Assembly: GCA_963705885.1 (NCBI GenBank)
Contig: OY970120.1
Coordinates: 1,984,001 to 2,048,000 of the forward strand
Direction of reading: 5' to 3'
Length of the DNA stretch: 64,000 bases
Source: MFD01275-c22 sp963705885
Lineage (GTDB): Bacteria; Actinomycetota; Actinomycetes; JACCUZ01
A model generated the notes under the pieces. It did no database searches. It was not told the DNA's origin and saw only the letters and a program-made list of their open reading frames with translations. How positions within the stretch are numbered: the stretch's first letter is position 1; every line of letters begins with the position of its first letter. Made by a program: the position numbers and the translations under genes. Below are positions 33,134-40,518 of this stretch, piece after piece.

Positions 33134-34320
33134 CCGCGGTGCGCGTCGACGTCGCGGTCGTCGGGCTCGGGGCGATCGGGTCGGCGACGGCGTGGCAGCT
33201 CGCCCGGCGCGGGCTGGACGTCGTCGGGCTCGACCAGTTCGAGCTCGGGCACACCCGCGGCGCCTCGCACGACACGTCGCGGATCCTGCGGCGCAGCTAT
33301 CACACACCTGCCTACGTGCGGCTCGCCGGCGAGGCCTACGCCGACTGGGCGGACGTGTCGTCGGCGTCGGGCACCGAGCTGGTCACGGTGACCGGAGGCC
33401 TGGACCTGTTCCCGCCCGGAGCGGCCATCCCGCCGGCCGACTACGTCGCGAGCATGCGTGCCTGCGGTGTGCCCTTCGCCGAGCTCGGTGCCGACGAGGT
33501 CGCGCGGCGCTGGCCGGCACTTGCCCTCCCGCCCGGCACCACGGCGCTGCACCAGGCCGACACCGCGATCGTGCCCGCCGGCCGCGGGACCGCGACGCTG
33601 CAGCGGCTGGCCGCCGATGCCGGTGCGCAGCTGCGCGACCTGACGCCGGTCGTCGCGCTCGCCGACCGCAGCGACGGGCTCGTCGAGGTCAGGGCGGCCG
33701 GCCCCGCGGGCACCCGGACCTACGTCGCCGAGCGGGTCGTGCTGACCGCCGACGCGTGGACCAACGACCTGCTGGCCCACCTCGGGACCTCGTTGCCGCT
33801 CACCGTGACCCGCGAGCAGGTCACCTACTTCGCGCCCGCCGTACCGGGCCGGTTCGGGCCCGACCGGCTCCCGCTGTGGATCTGGATGGACGACCCGTCC
33901 TTCTACGGGTTCCCGACCTACGACGAGGCCGGGACGGGCGCGTGGGTCAAGGCCGCGCAGGACTGCGGCGGGGCGGTGACGACGGCCGCCGGTCGCTCGT
34001 ACGACGTCGACGTGGAGGCGCTGCGCCGGCTGGCCGGCTTCGTCCGTCCCCTCCTCCCGGGCGTCGGCGAGCCCGTGCGCACCGTCACCTGCCTCTACAC
34101 GCTGACCCCCGACCGCGACTTCGTCGTCGGCCCCCTCCCGGGGCACCCGCAGGTGCTGGTCGGGCTCGGGGCGGGGCACGGCTTCAAGTTCGCGCCGACG
34201 CTGGGCCGGGTCCTCGCCGACCTCGCGACGACCGGCGTGACGACCAGCGAGGTGTCCGCGTTCGCGCCCGACCGGCCGGCCCTGGTCGAGGCCGGCCACC
34301 CGGTGAGCTGGTTGGTGTGA
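33130..34320 (+). CDS. FAD-dependent amine oxidase, sarcosine/N-methyltryptophan-oxidase-like
   Basis: A 396-residue DAO-family flavoenzyme resembling monomeric sarcosine oxidase and N-methyl-L-tryptophan oxidase (SolA). It has the dinucleotide motif VAVVGLGAIGSATAWQLA, then GASHDTSRILRRSYH, a block conserved in this subgroup. Cys321 in VTCLYTLTPDRDFVVG aligns with the Cys that links FAD covalently in sarcosine oxidase. GAGHGFKFAPTLG is the C-terminal flavin contact. Expected reaction: oxidation of a secondary N-methyl amine to an imine with release of formaldehyde and H2O2. It is last in the 30384-34320 operon. Confidence 0.9.
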   Translation: MTAVRVDVAVVGLGAIGSATAWQLARRGLDVVGLDQFELGHTRGASHDTSRILRRSYHTPAYVRLAGEAYADWADVSSASGTELVTVTGGLDLFPPGAAIPPADYVASMRACGVPFAELGADEVARRWPALALPPGTTALHQADTAIVPAGRGTATLQRLAADAGAQLRDLTPVVALADRSDGLVEVRAAGPAGTRTYVAERVVLTADAWTNDLLAHLGTSLPLTVTREQVTYFAPAVPGRFGPDRLPLWIWMDDPSFYGFPTYDEAGTGAWVKAAQDCGGAVTTAAGRSYDVDVEALRRLAGFVRPLLPGVGEPVRTVTCLYTLTPDRDFVVGPLPGHPQVLVGLGAGHGFKFAPTLGRVLADLATTGVTTSEVSAFAPDRPALVEAGHPVSWLV

Positions 34321-34325
34321 GCCGG

Positions 34326-34940
34326 TCAGGACGGCTGGTCGCGCAGCGCGTCGGGGTCCACGTCGAGCTCCGCGGCGGCCGCGACGCGCACCCAGGTCTC
34401 GACCTGCTCCGGCGTCACCACGCCCTCGTGCACGGTGGCCTGCACGGCGAGGCCGTCGAGCAGCGCGGTGATGCGCCAGGCCGCGGCGTTGGGGTCGGCG
34501 CAGGTCATCTCGCCCGCCTCGACGCCCTGGCGGATCACGTCGGCGACGGTGTCCTTCCACCGCACGTCGAGGCGCTGCGAGACCTCGGCCATCTCCGTGC
34601 TGCGCAACGCCGTCGCCCAGGAGTCGACCCACAGCGGCCAGCCCGCGCCGCTCTCCTCGGGGGCGTACATCCGCAGGATCGTCGCCAGGCGGCCGAGGGC
34701 GCTGCCGGGACCGTGGGTGGCCGCGTCGAGGCGGGCCAGGTCGCGCTCCGCTGCGTAGGCGAACGCGGCCGAGAGCAGCGCGTCCTTGGAGTCGAAGTGG
34801 TAGAAGACCAGGCCGGTGCTGATGCCCAGTGCCCCGGCCACGTCGGCCGCCCGGGTGTGGGCGAAGCCCCGCTTCACGACCTCGTCGCAGGTCGCCCGCA
34901 GGATCTCCTCGCGGCGCACCTCGACGCGGCGTCTGGCCAT
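34326..34940 (-). CDS. TetR family regulator, BetI-like
   Basis: A 204-residue regulator. The N-terminal HTH domain is VRREEILRATCDEVVKRGFAHTRAADVAGALGISTGLVFYHFDSKDAL. The C-terminal ligand domain (about 85-190) has the BetI-type pattern with WPLWVDSWATALRS and TALLDGLAVQATVHEG. BetI repressors sense choline, and relatives sense other amines or polyamines. It lies between the two oxygenase genes, antisense, with only 29 bases to the divergent Rieske gene at 34970. It is the best candidate to bind the palindrome at 30352-30371. Confidence 0.9.
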   Translation of the reverse strand: MARRRVEVRREEILRATCDEVVKRGFAHTRAADVAGALGISTGLVFYHFDSKDALLSAAFAYAAERDLARLDAATHGPGSALGRLATILRMYAPEESGAGWPLWVDSWATALRSTEMAEVSQRLDVRWKDTVADVIRQGVEAGEMTCADPNAAAWRITALLDGLAVQATVHEGVVTPEQVETWVRVAAAAELDVDPDALRDQPS

Positions 34941-34969
34941 GCCCGGACCCTAGTTGCTGGAGGTGCATC

Positions 34970-36136
34970 GTGACCGTCGCCCCGCTGCCCGCTCTCGCGT
35001 CGCCCACGGCCCCGATCGCCGACGAGTCGCTGGCTGCGGCGCTGCGCCCGTTCGGCGAGAGCACGATGCTCCCGGCCGAGGCCTACACCTCGCCCGAGGT
35101 GCTGGCCTGGGAGCGGCGGCACTTCTTCGCCGGCACCTGGACCTGCGTCGGGCGCCGAGACGCCCTCGCCGCCGACGGCGCGACGCAGCGGGCGGTGACG
35201 GTCGGCGACGTGTCCGTCCTGCTCTCGCTCGACCCGGCAGGTGTCGCGGCGTTCGCCAACACCTGCCGGCACCGGGGCCACGAGCTGCTCGCCGAGGGCG
35301 CGACGTCGGGCCGGCGAGCGGTCGTGTGCCCCTACCACGCGTGGAGCTACGACCTCGCCGGCCGGCTGATGGCCGCGCCCGGCTTCCGCGAGGTCGCCTC
35401 CTTCGACCCCGAGGCCCACGGGCTGGTGCGACTGCCCGTCGAGGTGTGGCACGGCTGGGTGTTCGTCAACGCGCTCGGCACGGCGGCGCCGTTCGCGGAG
35501 CACGTCGGCGCGATGGCGGACCTGCTGGCTCCCTACTCGCCCGAGCGACTGGTGCTCGGTGCGACGCACGACTACACCGTGCGGGCGAACTGGAAGGTGG
35601 TGACCGAGAACTACCACGAGTGCTACCACTGCCCGCTGATCCACCCCGAGCTCTGCCAGGTCAGCCCGCCGACGAGCGGGGTCAACTACGACCTCCCGGG
35701 CCGGTGGGTCGGCGGCTGGATGGAGCTGCGCGACGGCGCCGACACGATGTCCCTGGACGGGCACAGCGACGGCCGCGCGATCCCCGGCGTCGACCCGCGC
35801 ACCGTGCTCTACCTGGGGCTGTTCCCGAACCTGCTCGTGTCGCTGCACCCCGACTACGTCATGACGCACCGCATGGTGCCGCTGACACCGGACCGGACCC
35901 AGGTCGAGTGCGCGTGGTACTTCACGGACGACGGCACCGACCCGTCGTACGCCGTGGACTTCTGGGACACCACCAACCGCCAGGACTGGGCGGCCTGCGA
36001 GTCGGTGCAGCGTGGTGTCGCCTCGCCGCACTTCCGGCCCGGGCCGCTCTCGCCCGACGAGGACGCGGTGCACCAGTTCGTCACCATGGTCGCGCGCGGC
36101 TACCGCGGCGAGGGCGCCGGTACGCTCGCCCGGTGA
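34970..36136 (+). CDS. second Rieske oxygenase alpha subunit, quaternary-ammonium type
   Basis: A 388-residue Rieske oxygenase. The [2Fe-2S] ligands are Cys99/His101 (CRHRG) and Cys120/His123 (CPYHAW). The catalytic iron site includes His220 and His225 in HECYHCPLIH with bridging Glu217, and NRQDWAACESVQRG near the C-terminus. The Glu again places it with GbcA/CntA-like enzymes. It is clearly paralogous to the protein at 32012 but diverged, so the two may act on successive substrates. GGAGG lies six bases before the GTG at 34970. Its end overlaps the next ABC ATPase start. Confidence 0.88.
   Translation: MTVAPLPALASPTAPIADESLAAALRPFGESTMLPAEAYTSPEVLAWERRHFFAGTWTCVGRRDALAADGATQRAVTVGDVSVLLSLDPAGVAAFANTCRHRGHELLAEGATSGRRAVVCPYHAWSYDLAGRLMAAPGFREVASFDPEAHGLVRLPVEVWHGWVFVNALGTAAPFAEHVGAMADLLAPYSPERLVLGATHDYTVRANWKVVTENYHECYHCPLIHPELCQVSPPTSGVNYDLPGRWVGGWMELRDGADTMSLDGHSDGRAIPGVDPRTVLYLGLFPNLLVSLHPDYVMTHRMVPLTPDRTQVECAWYFTDDGTDPSYAVDFWDTTNRQDWAACESVQRGVASPHFRPGPLSPDEDAVHQFVTMVARGYRGEGAGTLAR
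36121..36126 (+). promoter_or_regulatory. -10 hexamer inside the end of the second Rieske gene
   Basis: TACGCT ends six bases before the GTG at 36133, inside the last codons of the Rieske gene. It would give the ABC exporter genes their own leaderless start, separate from the oxygenase transcript. Confidence 0.4.
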
Positions 36137-37089
36137 CCATGATCGCCACCCGCGGGCTGACGCATCGCTACCGCGGCGGCGTGACGGCGCTGACACAGCT
36201 CAGCGTCGACGTGCCCGTCGGCGTGACCGGGCTCGTCGGGGCGAACGGCGCCGGGAAGTCGACCCTGATCAAGATCCTGCTGGGGCTGCTGCCCGCCACG
36301 TCCGGCTCGGCGACCGTGCTGGACCTCGACGTGGCCTCCGACGGACTGCGGATCCGCGAGCTCGTGGGCTACATGCCCGAGCACGACTGCCTGCCCCCCG
36401 ACGTCTCGGCCACCGAGCTGGTCGTGCACATGGCGCGCATGTCCGGCCTGCCGATGACCTCTGCGCGGGAGCGGGCGGCCGACACCCTGCGCCACGTCGG
36501 GCTCTACGAGGAGCGCTACCGGCCGATCGGCACCTACTCGACCGGCATGAAGCAGCGGGTCAAGCTCGCGCAGGCCCTCGTGCACGACCCGCGGCTGGTG
36601 CTGCTCGACGAGCCGACGAACGGCCTCGACCCGGCCGGCCGCGACGACATGCTGGCGCTGATCCGCACGATCGGGACGGTGTTCGGCATCTCGGTGCTGG
36701 TCACCTCGCACCTGATGGGCGAGCTGGAGCGGGTGTGCGACCACGTGGTCGTCATCGACGGCGGCCGGCTGCTGCGCTCGGCCGCGACGTCGGAGGTGAC
36801 GGCCGCGACGCAGCGGCTCACGCTCGAGGTGAGCGAACGCTCCGACGAGGTGGCCCGGCGCCTCGCCGAGGCCGGGGTCACGGTGCGCACCGCCGGTCCG
36901 GCGCTCGACCTCGAGCTCGCCGACGAGGCGACCTACGACGTGGTGCGTGACGTCGTCGCCGACCTGGGCGTCGGGCTGCTGAGGCTGCAGCGCGGCCGGC
37001 TGCACATGCTCGACATCTTCCGCGACGATGCCGCGGATGCCGCGGATGCCGCGGATGCCGCCGGCTCGACGGGTGAGGTGCGGGCATGA
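36133..37089 (+). CDS. ABC transporter ATP-binding protein (export type)
   Basis: A 318-residue ATPase. Motifs are Walker A GANGAGKSTLIKILLG, signature YSTGMKQRVKLAQALVHDP (STGM replaces LSGG), Walker B VLLDEPTNGLDP and switch SHLMGE. The C-terminal domain ends in a short Asp-Ala-Ala repeat encoded by a 9-base tandem repeat. An ATG two codons in (36139) is an alternative start. It is the first of four overlapping genes (ATPase, permease, ATPase, permease) that probably make one or two ABC-2 exporters. Substrate unknown. Confidence 0.93.
   Translation: MTMIATRGLTHRYRGGVTALTQLSVDVPVGVTGLVGANGAGKSTLIKILLGLLPATSGSATVLDLDVASDGLRIRELVGYMPEHDCLPPDVSATELVVHMARMSGLPMTSARERAADTLRHVGLYEERYRPIGTYSTGMKQRVKLAQALVHDPRLVLLDEPTNGLDPAGRDDMLALIRTIGTVFGISVLVTSHLMGELERVCDHVVVIDGGRLLRSAATSEVTAATQRLTLEVSERSDEVARRLAEAGVTVRTAGPALDLELADEATYDVVRDVVADLGVGLLRLQRGRLHMLDIFRDDAADAADAADAAGSTGEVRA
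37027..37062 (+). repeat. 9-base tandem repeat (GATGCCGCG x4)
   Basis: Four in-register copies of GATGCCGCG, the last with one mismatch, encode (Asp-Ala-Ala)4 near the C-terminus of the ATPase. The unit is a multiple of three, so copy-number change by slippage would only lengthen or shorten the linker. Confidence 0.9.
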
Positions 37090-37988
37090 CGGTCCCCGGC
37101 GGGACGGCGCCCGGCGAGACCGGCGCGATCCACGACATCGGCTACCGCCGCTACGACGGGCCACGTCTGGGAGCGGCCTACATCGCGCGCTCGCTGTTCC
37201 TGCACAGCCTGCGCGGGGCGTTCGGCGTCGGGCGGTCGGCGCGCTCGAAGGTCACGCCGCTGCTGCTGGTCGCCGTGATGGTCGTCCCGGCGCTCATCAT
37301 CGTCGCTGTCGCGGTCATCACCAACGCCGACGAGCTGCCGCTGGAGTACACGTCCTACGCGGTGCGCCTGCAGGTCGTCGTCACCGTCTTCGTCGCCGCG
37401 CAGTCGCCGCAGAGCGTGTCCCACGACCTCCGGTTCCGGGTGGTGGCGCTGTACTTCTCGCGGCCGCTCACCCGCACCGCCTACGTGCAGTCCAAGCTGC
37501 TGGCGATGTCCGTCGCGCTCTTCGGCCTGCTCGCGGTGCCGCTGCTCGTGCTCTACGCCGGGGCCCTGCTCGCGAAGATGCCGCTGTGGTCGAACACGCG
37601 CGACGTTGTCGCCGCGCTGGCCGGCGTGGCGGTGCTCGCCGTCGTGCTGGCGGCGGTCGGGCTCGTGGTCGCCGCGTTCACGCCGCGGCGCGGGCTGGGC
37701 GTGGCCGCCGTCGTCGCGGTACTGCTGGTGCTCGCCGGCGTCGCCGCCGTGGTGCAGGGCATCGCGTCCGACGAGGGCAACGCGACGGTCGCCGGGTGGG
37801 CCGGCCTGGTCTCGCCGTTCTCGCTGGTCGACGGCGTGCAGGTGTGGGCGCTGGGGGCCGAGTCGTCGGCGCAGGAGGCGCCGCCGGGGACCTACGGCGG
37901 CCCGGTGTTCGCGGCGGCCGCGGCCGCGCTGGTCGCGGCCTGCTACGGCCTGCTGATGCTGCGCTACCGGCGGGTGTCGCTGTCGTGA
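37086..37988 (+). CDS. ABC-2 family transporter permease
   Basis: A 300-residue membrane protein with about six hydrophobic segments. The soluble N-terminus has IHDIGYRRYDGPRLGAAY, a pattern common in actinobacterial ABC-2 permeases. RFRVVALYFSRPLTRTAYVQSKLLAM is the coupling-helix region seen in NosY-like permeases, and the last TM ends LLMLRYRRVSLS. Both ends overlap neighbouring ATPase genes, so it is coupled to both. Confidence 0.87.
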   Translation: MTVPGGTAPGETGAIHDIGYRRYDGPRLGAAYIARSLFLHSLRGAFGVGRSARSKVTPLLLVAVMVVPALIIVAVAVITNADELPLEYTSYAVRLQVVVTVFVAAQSPQSVSHDLRFRVVALYFSRPLTRTAYVQSKLLAMSVALFGLLAVPLLVLYAGALLAKMPLWSNTRDVVAALAGVAVLAVVLAAVGLVVAAFTPRRGLGVAAVVAVLLVLAGVAAVVQGIASDEGNATVAGWAGLVSPFSLVDGVQVWALGAESSAQEAPPGTYGGPVFAAAAAALVAACYGLLMLRYRRVSLS

Positions 37989-38935
37989 GCACGCTCACGC
38001 TGGACGCGGTCTCGCGCTGGTACGGCAACGTCGTCGCGGTCAACGACGTCTCGATGTCGATCGGCCCCGGCGTCACCGGGCTGCTCGGGCCGAACGGCGC
38101 GGGCAAGTCGACGCTGATCCACATGATGGGCGGCTTCCTCGCGCCGTCGTCGGGCAGCGTCACCCTCGACGGGCAGACGGTGTGGCGGCACGAGCAGGTC
38201 TACCGCCACGTCGGGATCGTGCCCGAGCGCGAGGCGATGTACGACATGGTCAGCGGCTGGTCGTTCGTGCAGGCCAACGCGCGGCTGCACCGGCTGCCCG
38301 ATCCCGACGTGGCCGCGCACCGGGCGCTGGACCTCGTCGAGATGTCCGACGTGGCCGGCCGGGCCATCGGGACGTACTCCAAGGGCATGAAGCAGCGCGT
38401 GAAGATGGCCTCCGCGCTGGTCCACGACCCGCCGGTGCTGCTGCTCGACGAGCCGTTCAACGGCATGGACCCGCGGCAGCGGCTGCACCTGATGGACCTG
38501 CTCAGGTCGATGGGGGAGAGCGGCCGGACGGTGCTGTTCAGCTCGCACATCCTCGAGGAGGTGGAGGAGATCGCGGGCACGATCGAGGTGATGGTGGCCG
38601 GGCGGCACGCGGCCTCCGGGGAGTTCCGCGAGATCCGCCGGCTGATGACCGAGCGGCCGCACCAGTACACCGTGCAGTCCAGCGACGACCGGGCGCTCGC
38701 CGCGGCCGTGATCGCCGACGGGTCCGCGTCGGCGGTCGAGCTGCTGGCGGCCGACGGCGGGCTGCGGATGGGCGGCGGCGGACGGCCCGGCACGCTGCGC
38801 GTGCACGCGACCGACCATGGCCGCTTCGTCCGCGTGCTGCCGCAGGTGGCACGGGCGCAGGGGATCAGCCTCTTCGAGGTGGCGCCGGCCGACGAGTCGC
38901 TGGAGAGCGTCTTCGCCTACCTGGTGACCCGATGA
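37985..38935 (+). CDS. ABC transporter ATP-binding protein (export type), second copy
   Basis: A 316-residue ATPase similar in layout to the one at 36133. Motifs are Walker A LLGPNGAGKSTLIHMMGGF, signature YSKGMKQRVKMASALVHDP, Walker B LLLDEPFNGMDP and switch SSHILEEVE. An about 90-residue C-terminal domain follows. GTGA overlap with the upstream permease and an overlap with the downstream permease place it in the same operon. The pair looks like a duplicated ATPase/permease unit. Confidence 0.93.
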   Translation: MSTLTLDAVSRWYGNVVAVNDVSMSIGPGVTGLLGPNGAGKSTLIHMMGGFLAPSSGSVTLDGQTVWRHEQVYRHVGIVPEREAMYDMVSGWSFVQANARLHRLPDPDVAAHRALDLVEMSDVAGRAIGTYSKGMKQRVKMASALVHDPPVLLLDEPFNGMDPRQRLHLMDLLRSMGESGRTVLFSSHILEEVEEIAGTIEVMVAGRHAASGEFREIRRLMTERPHQYTVQSSDDRALAAAVIADGSASAVELLAADGGLRMGGGGRPGTLRVHATDHGRFVRVLPQVARAQGISLFEVAPADESLESVFAYLVTR

Positions 38936-39666
38936 ACGCGACGGTGGCGCGGCTGACCGCGCGCACGCTGCTGGGCCGCCGCCGCGCGCTGCTGCTCCTC
39001 GTGCTGCCCGGCATCCTGCTCGCGCTCGCCCTCGTCCTGCGGCTGACGGTGAGCGAGGACTCGCGGGTCGACGTCGCGGTGGGGCTGCTCGGCGCGTTCG
39101 CGGTGGCGACACTGGTGCCGCTGCTGGGGCTCATCGCCGGCACCGGGGCGATCGGGCCGGAGATCGACGACGGGTCGATCGTCTACCTGCTGGCCAAGCC
39201 GCTGAGCCGGCACGCGATCGTGGTCACCAAGCTCGCGGTGGCCGTCGGCGTGGTCGCGGTGTTCGCCGCGCTGCCGGTGCTGCTCGCGGGGCTGGTGCTC
39301 ACCGGGACCGCCGACGGCATCGCGGTGGGCTTCGGTCTGGCGGCGCTGGTGGCGGGGGTCTGCTACTGCGCGCTCTTCCTGCTGCTGGCCGTCGTCACGC
39401 GCAATGCGGTGGTGGTCGGCCTGCTCTACGCGCTGGTCTGGGAGTCGCTGGTCGGCAGCGTCGTGCCGGGGGCGCAGGCGCTGAGCGTGCAGCAGTGGTC
39501 GCTGGCGCTGACCCGCGCCGTCGTCGGCGACGCGGCGGACCTGCTGAACGTCACCTCGGCCGTGCGGCTCGCCGTCGCCGTGCCGCTGCTGGTCGCGGTC
39601 ACGGTGGTGTCGACATATCTCGCCGGCAGCCGGCTGCGCTCGCTGCGGCTGACGGGCGACGAGTAG
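38932..39666 (+). CDS. ABC-2 family transporter permease, second copy
   Basis: A 244-residue membrane protein with about six TM segments. GPEIDDGSIVYLLAKPLSRHAIVVTKLAVAV is the coupling region and matches the equivalent stretch in the permease at 37086. It lacks the soluble N-terminus of that paralog. It ends the four-gene exporter operon; the PPK2 genes converge on it 15 bases later. Confidence 0.87.
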   Translation: MNATVARLTARTLLGRRRALLLLVLPGILLALALVLRLTVSEDSRVDVAVGLLGAFAVATLVPLLGLIAGTGAIGPEIDDGSIVYLLAKPLSRHAIVVTKLAVAVGVVAVFAALPVLLAGLVLTGTADGIAVGFGLAALVAGVCYCALFLLLAVVTRNAVVVGLLYALVWESLVGSVVPGAQALSVQQWSLALTRAVVGDAADLLNVTSAVRLAVAVPLLVAVTVVSTYLAGSRLRSLRLTGDE

Positions 39667-39681
39667 GCGCGGCGTCACGCC

Positions 39682-40518
39682 TCAGTAGACCTCGGGGACG
39701 GACGTCTGCTCGGCCTCGGGCGGCCGTACGTAGTCGTCCTGCTGCCGTTCGGGGAGCCGGAGCGGCGCCGAGGTCAGGTCGCGGTAGGGCACCTGCGAGA
39801 GCAGGTGGCTCATGCAGTTGAGCCGGGCCCGGCGCTTGTCGTCGGCGTGCACGACCCACCACGGCGAGAGCTTGGTGTCGGTGAGCTCGAACATCCGGTC
39901 CTTCGCCCGTGAGTAGTCGACCCAGCGGGCGCGGGACTGGAGGTCCATCTCGGAGAGCTTCCAGCGCTTGCGCGGGTTGCGGATGCGCTCCTGGAACCGG
40001 TGCTCCTGCTCGTCGTCGCTGACCGAGAACCAGTACTTCACCAGGACGATGCCCGACCGGATCAACATCGCCTCGAACGTCGGCGCGGACCGGAGGAACT
40101 CCTCGTACTCCTCGTCGGTGCAGAAGCCCATCACCCGCTCGACGCCGGCCCGGTTGTACCAGCTGCGGTCGAACAGCACGATCTCGCCGGCCGCGGGCAG
40201 CTCGGCGACGTATCGCTGGAAGTACCACTGGGTGCGCTCCCGCTCGGTGGGTGTGGCGAGCGCGACGACCCGCACGACCCGGGGGTTCGTCCGGTCGACG
40301 ATGCGCTTGATGGTGCCGCCCTTGCCCGCGGCGTCCCGGCCCTCGAAGAGGACGCACACCCGCAGCCCCTCGTGGACGACCCACTCCTGCAGCTTCACGA
40401 GCTCGCGCTGCAGGGTGTCGAGGTGCTTCTCGTAGTCCGCCCGCCGGAGCTTCTTCGAGTTCAGCGTCGAGGGCGACCCGTCCGTCGAGGCCGCCCCGGC
40501 GGTGGTCCGTGTGCTCAT
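39682..40518 (-). CDS. ppk2: polyphosphate kinase 2 (PPK2), copy 1
   Basis: A 278-residue P-loop kinase that transfers phosphate between polyphosphate and nucleotides. Visible are Walker A EGRDAAGKGGTIKRI, then TQWYFQRYVAELP, Walker B IVLFDRSWYNRAGVE, lid region DRMFELTDTKLSPWWVVHADDKRRARLN and the short N-terminal LRRADYEKHLDTLQRELVKLQEWV helix. The length fits class I PPK2 (NDP to NTP), but class cannot be fixed by eye. The ATG at 40518 overlaps the stop of the second PPK2 by four bases, so the two paralogs form an operon. Confidence 0.92.
   Translation of the reverse strand: MSTRTTAGAASTDGSPSTLNSKKLRRADYEKHLDTLQRELVKLQEWVVHEGLRVCVLFEGRDAAGKGGTIKRIVDRTNPRVVRVVALATPTERERTQWYFQRYVAELPAAGEIVLFDRSWYNRAGVERVMGFCTDEEYEEFLRSAPTFEAMLIRSGIVLVKYWFSVSDDEQEHRFQERIRNPRKRWKLSEMDLQSRARWVDYSRAKDRMFELTDTKLSPWWVVHADDKRRARLNCMSHLLSQVPYRDLTSAPLRLPERQQDDYVRPPEAEQTSVPEVY

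Noticed and set aside
37027..37062. The GATGCCGCG repeats as a CRISPR fragment or regulatory iteron array.
   Set aside because: The units are contiguous without spacers, only nine bases long and in frame within a coding gene.
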